This document shows, piece after piece, positions 1 through 12,680 of a stretch of DNA of 64,000 bases. The first letter of the stretch is position 1, and the number at the start of each line of letters is the position of its first letter. The notes under the pieces are model-generated. The model worked only from the letters and a program-made list of their open reading frames with translations, made no database searches and was not told where the DNA came from. Both the position numbers and the translations under genes were made by a program. Source of the stretch: Portulaca oleracea (Eukaryota; Streptophyta; Magnoliopsida; Caryophyllales; Portulacaceae); the NCBI GenBank assembly GCA_029582165.1, contig CM055881.1, positions 16,635,094 to 16,699,093 of the forward strand, written 5' to 3'.

Positions 1-43
1 CGCTGCCCCAAACGCTACTGCCGAACATAGCCTTAGTTACTTA

Positions 44-322
44 GCCCCCTTCTCTTATACGGTTGATTGCGGTGCGGTACGGTGGAATTTGAAAAAGTGT
101 TGCAAATTGTGTTAAGTTGTGGTGAATTGTGGTGAGAATTATGGTATGTGGGGTAGGTAAGGAGAGAAAATGTGAAAAGTAGAGAAGAAAAGTGAGGAAA
201 GAAAAGTGAAGAGATATATTAATAATAATTGTGGTATCATGTTGTGAAGTGTAATAGAAATTAAAGAGTTGCGGTACGTTATGGTACCGCACCGCAATCT
301 ACCGCATAAAAAGAACGAGGCC
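44..322. mobile_element. Tourist-like MITE, copy 1
   Basis: A 279-bp AT-rich element with imperfect terminal inverted repeats. The left end reads GCCCCCTTCTCTTATACGGT and the right end, reversed, GGCCTCGTTCTTTTTATGCG; both run on into GATTGCGGTGCGGT-like sequence. A TTA duplication flanks it (41-43 and 323-325), as expected for PIF/Harbinger-derived Tourist MITEs. Related copies lie at 54943, 55441 and 57333. It has no coding capacity. Confidence 0.75.
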
Positions 323-434
323 TTAAGTCATTCCCTAATGTCACTATTGTTTACTTAAGTACGATTATTTATTCTTAAAAAAATAATATATCAATATGTA
401 ATTCTTAAAATAAAAAGTTTTGAAGTGTTAAGAT

Positions 435-437
<3 letters not shown>

Positions 438-465
<28 letters not shown>
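438..465. repeat. AT dinucleotide microsatellite
   Basis: An uninterrupted TA/AT run of about 14 repeats in AT-rich DNA between two MITEs. Confidence 0.85.
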
Positions 466-560
466 AATATATGGAAATAAAATTCATTTTTTGTGGTAAT
501 TGTCATGATTAACAATCACTATACATTTTTCCAAAAAAATAAAATATTTTTTAATAGGTA

Positions 561-816
561 CTCCCTCCGTTCCATATTAATTGTCATCTTTAGAAATTAT
601 GCAGTCAAATTTCTAAAATTTTGACCATAAATTTCTCAATATATACAATGAGTTGTTATATAAAATTATCACCATTAAATTCATAACGAAAAAACTATCA
701 TAAAAGTAAAATATTGCAATTACTAATAATATATTATGTAAGAAATTATCAATTAAATAGTGACATTTGATACTGTGAAAATTAAAATTATGACAATTAA
801 TTTGGAACAGAGGGAG
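561..816. mobile_element. Stowaway-like MITE, copy 1
   Basis: The terminal inverted repeat CTCCCTCCGTTCCATATTAA is matched at the right end by the reverse of TTAATTTGGAACAGAGGGAG. It is flanked by TA on both sides, is 256 bp long and is AT-rich inside. This is the standard mark of Tc1/mariner-derived Stowaway elements. Confidence 0.85.
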
Positions 817-2807
817 TATTATCAGTACGTATGGTTACTTCTAACTTGAAGCTGGTGGCTGGTATAACTGAGACCTCAATCTTTCAATTCATTGAGCTCT
901 CACATTTAATTACTTAGTCATACTCTAATATACCTAATGTTTAATTTACTTAAGTATGATTATTTATTTTTGTTAAAAAGAAATATATCAATCTGTAATT
1001 GTTATAATAAAAAAGTTGTGACGCTTTAAAAAAACATCCAATAATGATTTAAAAGAATTGGACTTTTGTTTGATTGGTATAGTAATACTCATATGTTTCA
1101 ATTTGATCTTTATTACCAATTTTCAAACTGACGATGATATACACCTAGCGGCAAGATAATTAATAGCCAAATTTTTATTATAAAAAAAACAAATGCCACA
1201 TCACTATTATAGTTAAGAAAATTAAAAAATTCATAGGATCCTTTCAATAATTAAACAACAGTGTAAGGACCTTTACGAAAAAAATTTAATTTTTAATATA
1301 TATAAATTTATGAAATTAACAAAAATAATAAAAAAATAAAAGGTTAATTTTACAACTATTTAAATTTTATTTTGAGGAAAAATTTATTAATGATTATTTT
1401 TTGAAAAACAAATTTAAAATTTAAAAATATTCAATTTTTTAAACAAAAATCATTCTTACAAAAAATACTTTTAAATTCTTCAAAAATAAATGAGAAAAAC
1501 TGAATTTATGAAAATTCTAAATTTGTTAAATTAAAAAAAACAATAAAATAATGAAAGCTTAACTATTACAACTATTGTAAATTTATTTTTGAAGGAAAAT
1601 TTGAAAATAAATAATTTTATGAAAAATAATTTTAAAATTTTAAAATTTTAAAAAATTCAAAAAATTTATTAATAATTAATTTTTCGAAATATAATCAAAA
1701 ATTTTAAAATATAATTTTCAAAAAATTTATTAAAACAATGACTTTTTCTTTGATGGAAGAAAACTATTCCATCCGTTCCATATTAATTGGCACTTAAACT
1801 AACCATTTTTTTCCAAAATAATTGTCACTTTTCATTTCCCAATATCTAACTTAATTATTTTAATTTTAATAATTATGCTAACTTTTTACTTTTTGAATCA
1901 ATAAAACTATCTCTACTCATGTTCTTCACTACTCACACCTTGATATGCGAAAAATATCTTGGAAAATAGTGATATTTAATTACGTAGGTAGTTTTTTTAG
2001 TTAAATAATGGTATATGCAAAATTATGAAATATGACAATTAATTTGGAACAGAGGGAGTATAATTTTAAGAAAAAAAATTAAAACTCACAAATTGAAAAG
2101 CATAATAACTTTTTATATCATTATTTATTTTTTGAATAAGATATTTTTTACAAAATTTCTATATTTTTTTATAAATTTGACATATAATTTTAAAAATATT
2201 TTCAATTTTTTTAAAATTAAATTATTACAAAAAATGATTATTTTCTTAAAAATTTAATTATTTCTCTTCATATTTCTAATTTGGACCCTACAATTTTTAT
2301 TTTTATTTAAAGGTCTCTATGATGTGGAAAAAATATTTTTAACACAAAATAAATAAAAAAAGTGATGTGGAGTGCCATGTCATGTAAGATGGATAATATT
2401 GATCTTGTGGCAAAATGTTTATCATTTTCCAATGATAATTTGCATATTATAACGCATACTAAAAGTCTAAAACTAGTTTGTTGAACCATAAAACAACAAT
2501 CATGGTTAAAGTATTCATATTTAAATCCATAAAGAGGCATGTTGATTAGTCTCTATTTGACAAGATCAAACAAAGTCCTTTTCTATAGTTTAGGTATCTT
2601 GTAGATAATTATTTACGATATCTCTAACGAATGTTCCAATTGATAAGTAATAACTTCTAATCAAGGCTAAAATTCTTACTAAATCACCGAAAACTATAAA
2701 TGAAGTCAGCCAAAATTTTGAGTAACTATATATAATTGGAACTTGGAAGTTGGAAAAGTAAATATATAATTTAAATCAACCAAGAAACAAACAAGTAAAC
2801 AACTTAC
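817..2807. other. AT-rich stretch without a recognised exon
   Basis: Very AT-rich DNA on the 3' side of the raffinose synthase exon. It should hold the gene's intron 1 and later exons if the gene is whole. None of the motifs expected in the second half of a raffinose synthase were found in any frame. It holds one further Stowaway-like MITE (1767-2058) and long A/T runs. Confidence 0.6.
1767..2058. mobile_element. Stowaway-like MITE, copy 2
   Basis: The left terminus TTCCATCCGTTCCATATTAA is matched by the reverse of TTAATTTGGAACAGAGGGAG at the right. Both ends are flanked by TA. It belongs to the same family as the element at 561-816. Confidence 0.75.
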
Positions 2808-3998
2808 ATGGATGACGTCAACTTTGACACCATCAATGCCACAAGCCTGCAGGTGAGAGTGTAGGCCTTCATAGAGCTCATGAACGTTATTAGGGTGGAC
2901 CAGTCCAACACCATTGTTAACAATCTTATCGACGGCAAGGTCTTCCATAGTCATCTGTAGGCCTGGAGTGAGCTTGGGGGTGACCACTTGGGCCTGAGGA
3001 AGACCAACAACATTGGGCCTAACACCACCCCAATAGCCCATGAAAGCATGCCAAACATAGACATATTCCACACTTTTGAACTCTTCCTTGAGGTCTCTCA
3101 CAAAGGCCCCCAATCCCTTATTGGTGCAACCATCCCGGCCCAAGTTGTTTGGGCTTTGATAGTCTCTGAACTTATAATTCTCCTCAAACTTGATGAGCCT
3201 ACATGGCATTTGCTCCCCTGCTGAGGTCCGGTTTATACCTTCTTTATCAGTGATGGGGTCATTGTCATGGCAAATTGACTGCCAACCATCGTCAATGAGG
3301 ACAAGACCAGGTGGGACCCCCTGCTGGACGAGCCCCTTGACCCCCTCCCAAACTCCTTTTGGCTCTACTTTTAGGTAGAAAGCATCCCATGTACACCACC
3401 CAAACTTATCTATTATGCCTGGAGGGGTCTTGTCCTCTAACAAATTAAAGGTCCCTAAATGGGCTTGGACAACCCTGATGGCGTCTTTGACAAGACTAAA
3501 TGGGTCGGACCCAGCTTGCATGTACACCACTGACCCAAATGAATGCTCAGTCAGTTTAGTAGATCCACTTTCAACACAAACATCGACATAATCATCAACC
3601 CCACCAGGCTGTAGGGAGGCCCTGAAATTGCCCTCTATCAAAGGGAGGATCACCACGTAGGGTCGGCCCAAACTCTCATCAGAATTATCAAGAAGGAGTA
3701 TCTGGGTCTCATGTTCTAAGTCCCGGCCTTTAGACCCGACCCAATGCGTGGTCCACCAGACCTTGAACCTGAAGATGCTCATGAATCGGATCCCCTTGAG
3801 TTGACCCAAATGTACGGCATGCCAGGCCTCGGGTTTTGAGGCAGTGAATCCTACGAACAACCCAGATGGAGCCGGCTTTGTAGTAATGTTAGCAGGGACG
3901 TCCGAGAGAATGACTTCACCATTGACCATGAAGTTTGATCCCTGCAAGGTTACTATAGGGCAAGGGCAACAAGCGTCTTCAGACACGCCAGAATTCAT
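2808..3998 (-). CDS. Raffinose synthase-type galactosyltransferase, exon 1 (partial gene)
   Basis: A single 397-codon exon similar to the N-terminal half of raffinose synthase (galactinol-sucrose galactosyltransferase, glycoside hydrolase family 36). Family members transfer galactose from galactinol to sucrose in the cytosol to make raffinose. Recognisable blocks are KFGWCTWDAFYLKV near residue 200, LIDDGWQSICHDNDPITD, GEQMPCRLIKFEENYKFRDY, VYVWHAFMGYWGGVRPNV, and GIDGVKVDVIH, whose first Asp is the expected nucleophile. The ATG at 3998 is the first in-frame ATG; the frame is open for 11 more codons upstream without one. The exon ends at CAT followed by GTAAGT, a good phase-0 donor where this family has an intron. 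The whole protein should be about 750-790 residues, so roughly half is missing. Raffinose synthase is preferred over stachyose synthase because the long insertion typical of the latter is not seen. The activity is inferred from similarity. Confidence 0.85.
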
Positions 3999-4224
3999 CT
4001 TGCTCAAAAGTTTGACAGCTGTTTCAGACAAGATTTTATGAAACTAGCAATTATGACTTATGTAGGGTAGGAAACGTGTAAGACAATATGGAAACGATAT
4101 TTTGGCCAAGGGTTGGGTGTATATTGGAATTCCGAATTGAAGTACGTACGATAATGGTTGGCTAGTTTTATGGTGTATTTTGGCAGGGAGAAGGTGGTGA
4201 AGATATGTGGAAGGGACTTGCCAG

Positions 4225-4231
4225 ATTTATA
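4225..4231 (-). promoter_or_regulatory. Putative TATA box of the raffinose synthase gene
   Basis: On the minus strand the context reads CCTATAAATC, about 230 bases before the start codon. This would put transcription start near 4195 with a 5' UTR of about 200 bases. No other good TATA box was seen between it and the ATG. Confidence 0.45.
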
Positions 4232-4493
4232 GGCATTAATTGATAAAAAAGAGAGATAGAGAGAGATGGACGGCCAGAATAAAGAAGGTCGGTAAGTTAG
4301 TTTAGGAACGTCATTGATTTCTTGGATTTGTGTGAGGAGTGAGGACGACTACCAGAGTCTCTCCCACCAGAGTCTCTCCCACAAGATTTGTTAAAAAAAT
4401 CTTTTGTTGTGTCCTAATCAAGGGCTACCACTAGCAATTCTCCTCTTATTTGAAGTTTTCAACTTATTTTTTGGCAAGGAATTTATTTACCTT

Positions 4494-4707
4494 AGGGTAC
4501 GTTTGGTTGGTCAAAAATCACGGAGAAATGGTCAAATTTTCCGGATTGACTTAATTTCCCCATGTTTGGAAATAGGTTGATTATGAAAAAAATTTTACGT
4601 AGCGTACCATTTCATACCTGATTTAGGGGCTATGAAATTTTTCCTGGAAAAATCATTCCCATGGAAAATTTTCCTCAGAAAAGTTTCCGTTTTTACCAAA
4701 CGCTATC
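4494..4707. mobile_element. Probable MITE with GTTTGGT termini
   Basis: The left end GGTACGTTTGGTTGGTCAAA and the reversed right end GATAGCGTTTGGTAAAAACG form an imperfect inverted repeat. Inside are inverted copies of a GGAAAATTTTCC-like motif. I could not fix a target duplication, so the borders are approximate. Confidence 0.45.
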
Positions 4708-5100
4708 TAATTCAAAGATAGCGATAGGTAGTTAATGTTTATGGTCCCGTCTGAATTTTTTATTTTCTTCATAGTCACTAGACTAATTGTAAGTTACGTT
4801 CCTATTGGAAAGTATTCAATTCAAAGGGTGATGTGGGGCCGGAAATGCACATATTGTTTTTTCTTTCGTCAGAGCTACGTTACAGGCCGGGTACGTTAAC
4901 TGTATAGCAATGACTTGGTGACAAGTGTAACAAAAACACTGCTAAGCTTAAAATTGACTGTTGGAAAGTATTCAAAGGATGATCAGCGCGGGAACGGGGC
5001 GGCGATGCCGGCAAAATTTTCTCTATTATCGCCCCCAATCCCCCCCCTACTTCCATTGAAAATTATCCTCCCATTCCTATATTTCCGTGCCCAATTTCTA

Positions 5101-5344
5101 CTCCCTCCGATTCCATATCAATTCTTTTATGGTCTTCAATATCACTTTTGATGGATAATTTATTATATAATATGTTATTAACAATTATAATATTATATTT
5201 TTATAATAATATGTTTCGTTATAAATTTAATGGTGTAAATTTTATATAATAATTCATTGTATATATCGATAAATTTATGGTCAAAAATTTTAAATTTTGA
5301 CTACATAATTTTTAAAGACCACAATTAATACGGAACGGAGGGAC
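5101..5344. mobile_element. Stowaway-like MITE, copy 3
   Basis: It begins CTCCCTCCGATTCCATAT and ends with the matching reverse, TACGGAACGGAGGGAC. TA flanks both sides. It lies upstream of the raffinose synthase promoter region. Confidence 0.8.
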
Positions 5345-5358
5345 TATTAAAATATATA

Positions 5359-5395
5359 ACTGGTCTTTTTGCCTGTACTATGCACGGGTTACTTT
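5359..5395 (-). mobile_element. Possible Helitron 3' end, degraded
   Basis: The sequence CTGGTCTTTTTGCCTGTACT followed by ATGCACGGG resembles the reversed hairpin terminus of plant Helitrons, with the expected CTAG changed to CTGG. No partner end was found. Confidence 0.3.
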
Positions 5396-5518
5396 GTTTT
5401 ATTTATTTTTTATTATTTTTTTTAAAGCTATTATTTTTATTATTAAATTAAAGTGAATTAGATAAATTAAATCTGCAATTGAATTAGATAAAATTAAATT
5501 GGTTTGATACTTCACCTA

Positions 5519-8500
5519 TGTAACGCCCCGGAATTTCAATTATAGAAAGTCAAAGTCAAACTAGCGTTAACAGACAAAACTTAGCGGAAGACTTCAAATT
5601 CAGTTTGGGCGTCACTGCCGTATTCCCGAAGGAATACAAGGCAAAAAAAAAAGGAAAACACAACTGTCTGCTAACGACAACTACTAACAACTCAAACAAA
5701 CTTTAAGAATTCATAACGAAAACAATATAAAAGGTTCAAGGACTTCTAGACTCGTCGTCCTCACTTCTAACTCCCGTCCCCAGCATTTAAATCTTCACCT
5801 GAAATCAAAACATTTCAGAAAATGAGGGGGAAATCTCAATAATGTCTACCCCTAACGTTTAAAATAGTTTAAGTTCATTTCAATTCATTTTGGGGAGAGG
5901 GATCAAATCAAACGTTTTACAAACCTTTAACCCTTAACTGTTTTCCTCAACCCATCCAAACCATATTTTAATGTGCGGGCGGGATACCAAATCCCTTAAT
6001 GTAACATCGCCTACCAAAGGCATCAAGAACATCGCCTACCAAAGGCATAAACATCGCCTACCAAAGGCATCAAAATACTATCCTATATCAGGGAAGGAAG
6101 CCCTGATCTCCTGGTCCATAACCCTGCAGGTTGTTACACCTGCACAACAGGTTATCCCCCGAAACCCGCTTAACGTTTCCACTTGAATTATTTAACAATA
6201 TTCAAACTCAACTCACGACTCTCAAGTCAACCATCCCAAGTTATCAAACCATTAGCAAAACTTTGAATAAAAGACCATCCCATTTCTCAACTCAAATAAA
6301 CCAAGATCACAATCGAATCAAAAGAAGATTATCAAAACAGATGGTCGTATTTCCACAAAAGTCCCTTTTCGGGATGCAATTCTCAACATAGATTATAAAA
6401 CATCAAAACACATTTAAAGAGCATCCCGGTGGGGATTAGAGCATAGACAATTACCTGATATACTTCACAGCACAGCAAAAGAGAACACACTTGAGCTCAC
6501 TAACGTCTCGCACTAACTCGGGCCTAGAATAAAAGTAATTATCTAATCAAAACGCGTTCTAACGAGGTTAGTACTAACTATCAACTACCTAACCCATCCC
6601 CTAGGAACGCTTAGGTTCCTAACATTTACGAAAATACACTTAACGTCTCTAAGAAAACACATAACATGATCACACATTAATTTCACTCAACAATTCTTTA
6701 TAAATAAAAGCAAACAGAGGACAGATTATAACATTCACATAAAACGGGTCACAACTCGACTTCCCGACATCCTATGGGGCTGGTTCTGGACTTTTCGGAA
6801 ACCTCGGGATGTCTACTAAAACTTCTATGTTGATGGTTAAGCCCAACTCAGTCTCGAAGGACCTCAAAAACACCCGTCTTTTCCATTGGTCCAGTTCTGA
6901 CAGGTTCTAGTAAAACGGTTATAACTCGGGCTATACAAGTCAAACGTTCAATCCGTAAAATTCCTATGGTTCCTAACATCTAAGGGAACCTCCAGTCCAA
7001 AGGGTTTGGTCAAAAGACGACCACACTAACCGTGGCAACCCGATCTTTAGACACTAACAAAACTGTCCCGTTAACGGTTATCAATTAATTAACACTTTCG
7101 GTTCTAACTTCCACCATTCGATCCCGGGGTCCTAATTTGGGCTCAAAACAGTAACTAGGGTCTAAGATATAAAGCCCAACCTAACTTAGGTCCAACAATT
7201 AAACTTGTAGAAGTAAACTTAATTTAGAAAACATAAAAGACCCTTTAATAACTTTAATAAAATCTAAGGTCATAAAAGAAATGAAATTACTTAAAACATA
7301 AATTACTTGACCAAGATTTTAAAGATTAAAAACATGGATTATTTACAAATAAGTTATAACAATCAAGAATCAAGAATTAATAACAAGAATCGAATTCCTT
7401 TTTAGTAATTTAACCAACTCACTCATTTAATCAAGATTTACACATGAAATTAATAAGAATGAACCCTAAGAGAATTTAAGGAACATATGAATATTTAACT
7501 AACGATTCAAGAATTAATCTAGATAATTATACTTTAAAGATTCGTGCATACAATAATAATGTTATCTAAACCCTAACATGAAAGAGTCCTAAAAAAAAAA
7601 AAAAAAAGAACATACAATATTTAACTTAATGAAACAAGAGACCTAATTAATTTTCAAGAATTTAAGATTTTATTAACAAGATTTCAACTTCTAGTAGGTT
7701 AACTAATTTATTTAACAAACTTAACAAGATTTACTTTTAAAGAACAATAAAGAACATAACGATTTTTATAACTAAAATTCAAGAATTAACCTAGGTAAAT
7801 AAATTTCCAAATTCGTACATACAATAATATTGTGGTCTAACGATTCATGTAAAGAAAATAAAGAACATTAAAGAACTACTTTTAAACCTAATAATCAACT
7901 ATTACAACCTAATCTAATTACAATTTATTACATAAAATTACACATATCAAGTAAACAAATTACACATAACAAATAATAATTTACACATAGCAATTAATAA
8001 ATTACACCTAATTACAACAAGAATTACAATTACAAATAATTTTCCCTAATTACAAAATTACAGAAATTATAAACAGAATATTAATTTTTGGAAATAAAAT
8101 AAAATAAAATAAAGAAAACAGAAAAGAAAAAGGAAAAAGAAAAAGAAAAGGAAAAATAAAGAACTAAAACAGATTATTGTTAGGGTTAGGGTTAGGGTTT
8201 ACGCAAGGTTGCAGGGGGACTGTTTCCGGCGACGGTGGCGGCGTGCGTTGGTCGAAGAAGTGCGTCGGTCGCGGTGGCGGCGTCGTCGGAGGGAGGTGGT
8301 TGACGTCGGTTTTCCGAGCAGCAACTCACCGGCGAAAACTCAAACGGCTCCTTCGACTGGGCGACTCCGGCGACGTTAGGGTGGCGGGGCAGAGGTCGTC
8401 TGGTGGTCGGGCAGCGACGGCGACGCCAAGGGTCGCGGTGGCCGGCGGTGAAACAGCCGGTTAGCGCAAGGGAGGAAAGAGAGAGAAAAGAAAGAAGAAA

Positions 8501-9187
8501 AAGAAGAAGGGAATGGCGGTTACCGGCGATAGCGGGATTCCGCGGTGGCTGCCTGCGGTGGTCGGGAGGCGACGCTGGCGGTGGTGACGGTGGTGGTTCC
8601 CGGTGGTGGCGGCTGGGCGAGGCAGAGGAAGGAGAAAGAGAAAACGAATAGAGGGAGGGAGAGGAAGGAGAAGGTGGTTGCGGTGGTCGGTGGTTGCCGG
8701 CTGCGGCGGTGGGCTGCGTCTGGTGGCCGGCTGGGCAGGGGCGCAGAGGGGGAAGAGGAGGGAGAGAGGAGAGAGCTAGGGTTTGGTATTGAGAGATTAG
8801 GGTTTTTAGGGTTTGAGAGGGGAGAAAGGGGTTTATATATTACCCATTTAATTAGGCCCAATTAACTAATCTAATCCAATCCTAATCCAACCCATTTAAC
8901 AATTAAAAAACTGATTTTTCTAGAAACCTAATAATTCTAATAATAGTAATAATAATATTAATTTTAATAATCATATAATCACATAACAAATAATATTCAC
9001 GTAATTATTCACATAATAATATTAACCAGCATAAATTACTAATCTACCCTTGTTAGTCCCTCAACGGTCCTACGAGCTCAAGCGTTAGCATAAATAAACA
9101 CATTACGAACAACAGTAAATAACGAAGTCAAACCTATTCTATTAACGACGTCACGGTCAACATCGTTGGATTTTTCGGGGTTTTACA
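5519..9187 (-). mobile_element. Solo LTR of a Ty3/Gypsy-like element, family B
   Basis: A 3669-bp LTR that begins TGTAACGCCCCGG and ends TCGGGGTTTTACA. A perfect 5-bp duplication ACCTA flanks it (5514-5518 and 9188-9192). No internal region is present, so it is a solo LTR left by recombination between two LTRs. The orientation is minus, judged from its relative at 22358-26728, where the polypurine tract can be seen. On the minus strand there is a TATATAAA box at 8832-8839, followed by copies of AAACCCTA and then a GC-rich, proline-codon-rich leader at about 8200-8800. The open frames in that leader look like by-products of its composition, not genes. Confidence 0.85.
6003..6072. repeat. Short tandem repeat inside the solo LTR
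   Basis: Three copies of AACATCGCCTACCAAAGGCA at spacings of 25 and 22 bases. Confidence 0.8.
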
Positions 9188-10576
9188 ACCTATCTCTGTG
9201 CTTTTTCTATATTTTTCACCATTTTTGCTCTTTTATTTAATATTTTTAATTTATTCCCATTTTACACCTGATGTGTAAGTTTTTTCATTTTAATTTTACA
9301 AATCAAATTGTTATCCCAACAATTTTTCACGTTTTTTCATGTTTATAATATTTGATTTTACATTTTAAAAAATCAATGGTTCATATGCTTTCTTGCATAA
9401 GATCTCAAGATGGAAGGAGGGAAGGGATATGGGTAAATATCAATAACTATATATCTAAGCGTTGTGCGGGGCGTAGGTTCTATAATTTATATTTTTTAGC
9501 ATTAAACTAATTAATGAGATTTTTATGAAATTATTTTACTATGTAACATTTTATTATGAGTTTTTTTATAAAATTATTTTATTACTTAATATTTATTACT
9601 TTACAATTTAATACTTAATAAAAATTATCAATGAGCTTTTTAAAAAGGGAGGAGGGAAAACCGTTGAACTCTACCTATATAAAAATCATTAAAATTAGTT
9701 TTTTTTTTATATATAAGGGGAAGGGAAAATCTATAGACACAACTTAATATAATCTTTCCTAAGACTCATCTAATAAAACATCCTCATTCATTAAAATGAG
9801 CTTTTTATAAGGGGAAGGAAAAAAATTACCTTAGAAGTGTGATGTGAAGCGATAGTAGTATATATATGTAGGAACAATGGAATAGAGTATGCATTAATGA
9901 TGGTATAATTATTGATCATATAACGGATAACAACGAAGAGGCAATAAGGAAGATTTATGTATTTATAATGAGCAACTAGCATTGTATATCCCGTGCGATG
10001 CACGAGAATTTTTTAGTATTTATATACAATTTTTTTTTGGAGGAGCTTTATAATAATTATCAATTAAAATAATAATTAGAAATTAATAAAAACAATTATA
10101 CAACAATCGTACTATCATTATTTTTGTATTTTTTTCGCACAAATTGTCTTCAAAATTAATTTACATAATATAGTAGTAAATGATACTAAAATCTATATTT
10201 ATTTTTAATATTGTCTTAATTACATATAATAAAGAATAATAGTAATTTTTATTATTTAATTTGAACAAATCATTTTGTAACCCTCATACAATCAATTTTA
10301 ATATTAATTTTGGGTTTTAATACTATCACACAATCAGTTTTGAGTTGTCTTTGAATTGTAACTTTCAGTGGATACTTATTTCTTTTTCTTTAAAATTCAA
10401 TGTGATTATAATGTGCTATTGAGTAATACTTGAGAGGGTGGAAGGTGAATAGGTGATTTAATATAATTAATAATCTTATGTAATGAATGAGTTTTTTCAT
10501 GAGCATGCCACATGTCACTTATAGATTACTTTCATTTTGTTTTAATATATGTAATAGATGAGTGAAAAAAAACTTA

Positions 10577-10821
10577 TTCCCTCCTTCCCATTTTATTTGT
10601 CACTCTAGACATAATTTCAAAAACCAAAAAAACCTCCAGCTACATTGATTTAGCTTATTGGAAATGTAGAAATTTTGAATAAATGGTGAATGAAAAAGAA
10701 AAAAGGTGAATAAAAAAGAAAAATTAAAGAAAAAGATGTAATTAATAAGCATAATTTTATAAATTAGTAATTAATGTGTTATTGGAATCATAAAATGACA
10801 GATATTATGAGAAAAAAGGAG
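10577..10821. mobile_element. Stowaway-like MITE, copy 4
   Basis: The left terminus TTCCCTCCTTCCCATTTTAT is matched imperfectly by the reverse of the GAAAAAAGGAG right end. TA is on each side. It is more degraded than the other copies. Confidence 0.6.
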
Positions 10822-10879
10822 TATAATTCAACAAGAAGTTCCTTAAACTTACAAAACAGACATGTACCTTTGAGTTCTA

Positions 10880-11117
10880 CTCTCTCCATTCCTCAATATC
10901 TGTCACTTTAATCAATTTTCTGTTTTTTCACAATATTTGTCACTTTACAATTCCAATGCAATATTAATGATAAATTTTCAAAATTGCCTCCTACTTTTAT
11001 AATTTCCAATACAATTACTCATACTTTTACCATTTCTAATATAATCATCAGTCCCAATACCATTTCTTAAAATCTTCCCAAAACACTAAAGTGACAATTA
11101 TTAAGGAATGGAGAGAG
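10880..11117. mobile_element. Stowaway-like MITE, copy 5
   Basis: CTCTCTCCATTCCTCAATAT at the left and ATTAAGGAATGGAGAGAG at the right are near-perfect inverted repeats. Both are flanked by TA; the element is 238 bp long. Confidence 0.85.
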
Positions 11118-12680
11118 TACTTTTTAAAATGAATGTCATTATAACTAATGCCTAAACATGTTGTGGTAATCCATGTGAAACTTTTCGATCCCACTATACA
11201 CATCATATCCTGACCAACAATGCCTCTATTTCTTGGACTATTTTCTCATACATAATAGTTTATCACAACAATACAAAAAAAAAAAAAAATGCAACAAATT
11301 CATCTAAAGACAAATAACCTTTTTGTTGGTAATAAGTTACAGGATCATGACAACATAAATATCTTGTCTTACTGATTTTTGCATAGTAGCAAATGAATTT
11401 AACCCTTTGATCTGCATATAAACATAAAAAACAAGGTTAGCATTCCTCTGTCTAACTTTGTGATTAGTTTTTATGAGAAAGAAATATAGGTCACCCAAAC
11501 TTGTACAAATACATGGATGATTAAAGCATAGTAGAACAACTACAAGGATGGAAGAAGAATACTTATAAAGCATAGGGTACTGGCCAGGCAACAACATGTA
11601 CACATTGGTCTGGGGGAGAGACATTTTTTTAGGCACTGACAATCTAAGCTAAAAATATAAATTCTCTTTTTTCTACAATTCAAATTATAGACAAAAGAAA
11701 CAACATACAATATCCCTGAAACGGAAGTGACAAGCTAGAATATTATGAAACACCATTCCAATATCATAGGCCAGAATCACATACACAAGAATCAGTAGCT
11801 GCGATGCAACTAACCTAGAGTTTGTTTAGCTAGAGAATGGCAGCTAGGACCATTTGATTAGCTTTGTCACGGCATACAATACAAAGTGGTCTACATATCG
11901 AAGACTTGATAAAGTATTACATCATGTATGTATCTATACTACTTTAAAAAGTGAACAAGGGAACTACTATCCAACTTTTGATTTACACTTCTGCCCTTGC
12001 TTTTGCCTTTGGTTTACAAATTTGCCCCTTGTATACGCGGGTTTTGTCAAACTCTCTGTGAAACCTGGAAGCCAATAAGACAATACCAAATTTTAATTGA
12101 CTTGGACAAATTAAGCTTTTCATGGACTAATTCCATTTCGCTCCATGGATCTTTTTTACTATTTCATTCGATTCCATTCTTGATATATATTGAGGTATTT
12201 GGGGACCTGAGCATTTAAAATTTTTTATTTTCTAGATTAAATGGGGGTGCAGAGATCACATTTTTAAGTTGACAAATTGTATTTGGGGACCTGAATATGG
12301 GACAAATATCCCACAGAGGTGCTAAATCTTTCTAATTACAAATTGCTTGGGTCTTTTGTATGCTTTAAGAAAGTGGACAAACTATTAACCTTGGAGCAAT
12401 AGATCAATATGAGCATGTCATGACATATTATTTTCATAAACAATATATTGAAAGTAGAGGGATGCAAAAAAAAAAAAAAAAAAAAAAACACATCAGTCTA
12501 AATAATCATCTACTATGTTCCAAATACAAAGTTAATCTAAATTTTTAACCCATTATTTTTGTCGGTATGACTTATTTCTTTGTTTTTATTATTGTTTAAT
12601 GCTCTATTTTAGTCTGACGGTTTATATGATGGAGTATGAAGTTCTGCATGCTTGAATTTTTGTTGGTCAAGGTGCCAAAG

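Larger units (their letters stand above)
9188..11932. other. Intergenic AT-rich DNA with MITEs and a Helitron end
   Basis: No gene is recognised. At 9977 the sequence CTAGCATTGTATATCCCGTG followed by CGATGCACGAG looks like a minus-strand Helitron 3' end; its 5' end was not found. Two Stowaway-like MITEs follow (separate entries). A minus-strand open frame at 11337-11642 matches nothing I know and overlaps repeat-rich DNA. Confidence 0.55.

Noticed and set aside
2307..2540. Possible second exon of the raffinose synthase gene
   Set aside because: The 77-codon minus-strand frame has none of the family's conserved blocks and lies in AT-rich DNA.
8177..8865. Several overlapping Gly/Arg- or Pro/Ser-rich frames
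   Set aside because: They lie in the GC-rich leader of a solo LTR, on both strands. They are explained by base composition and are not conserved in the sister LTR.
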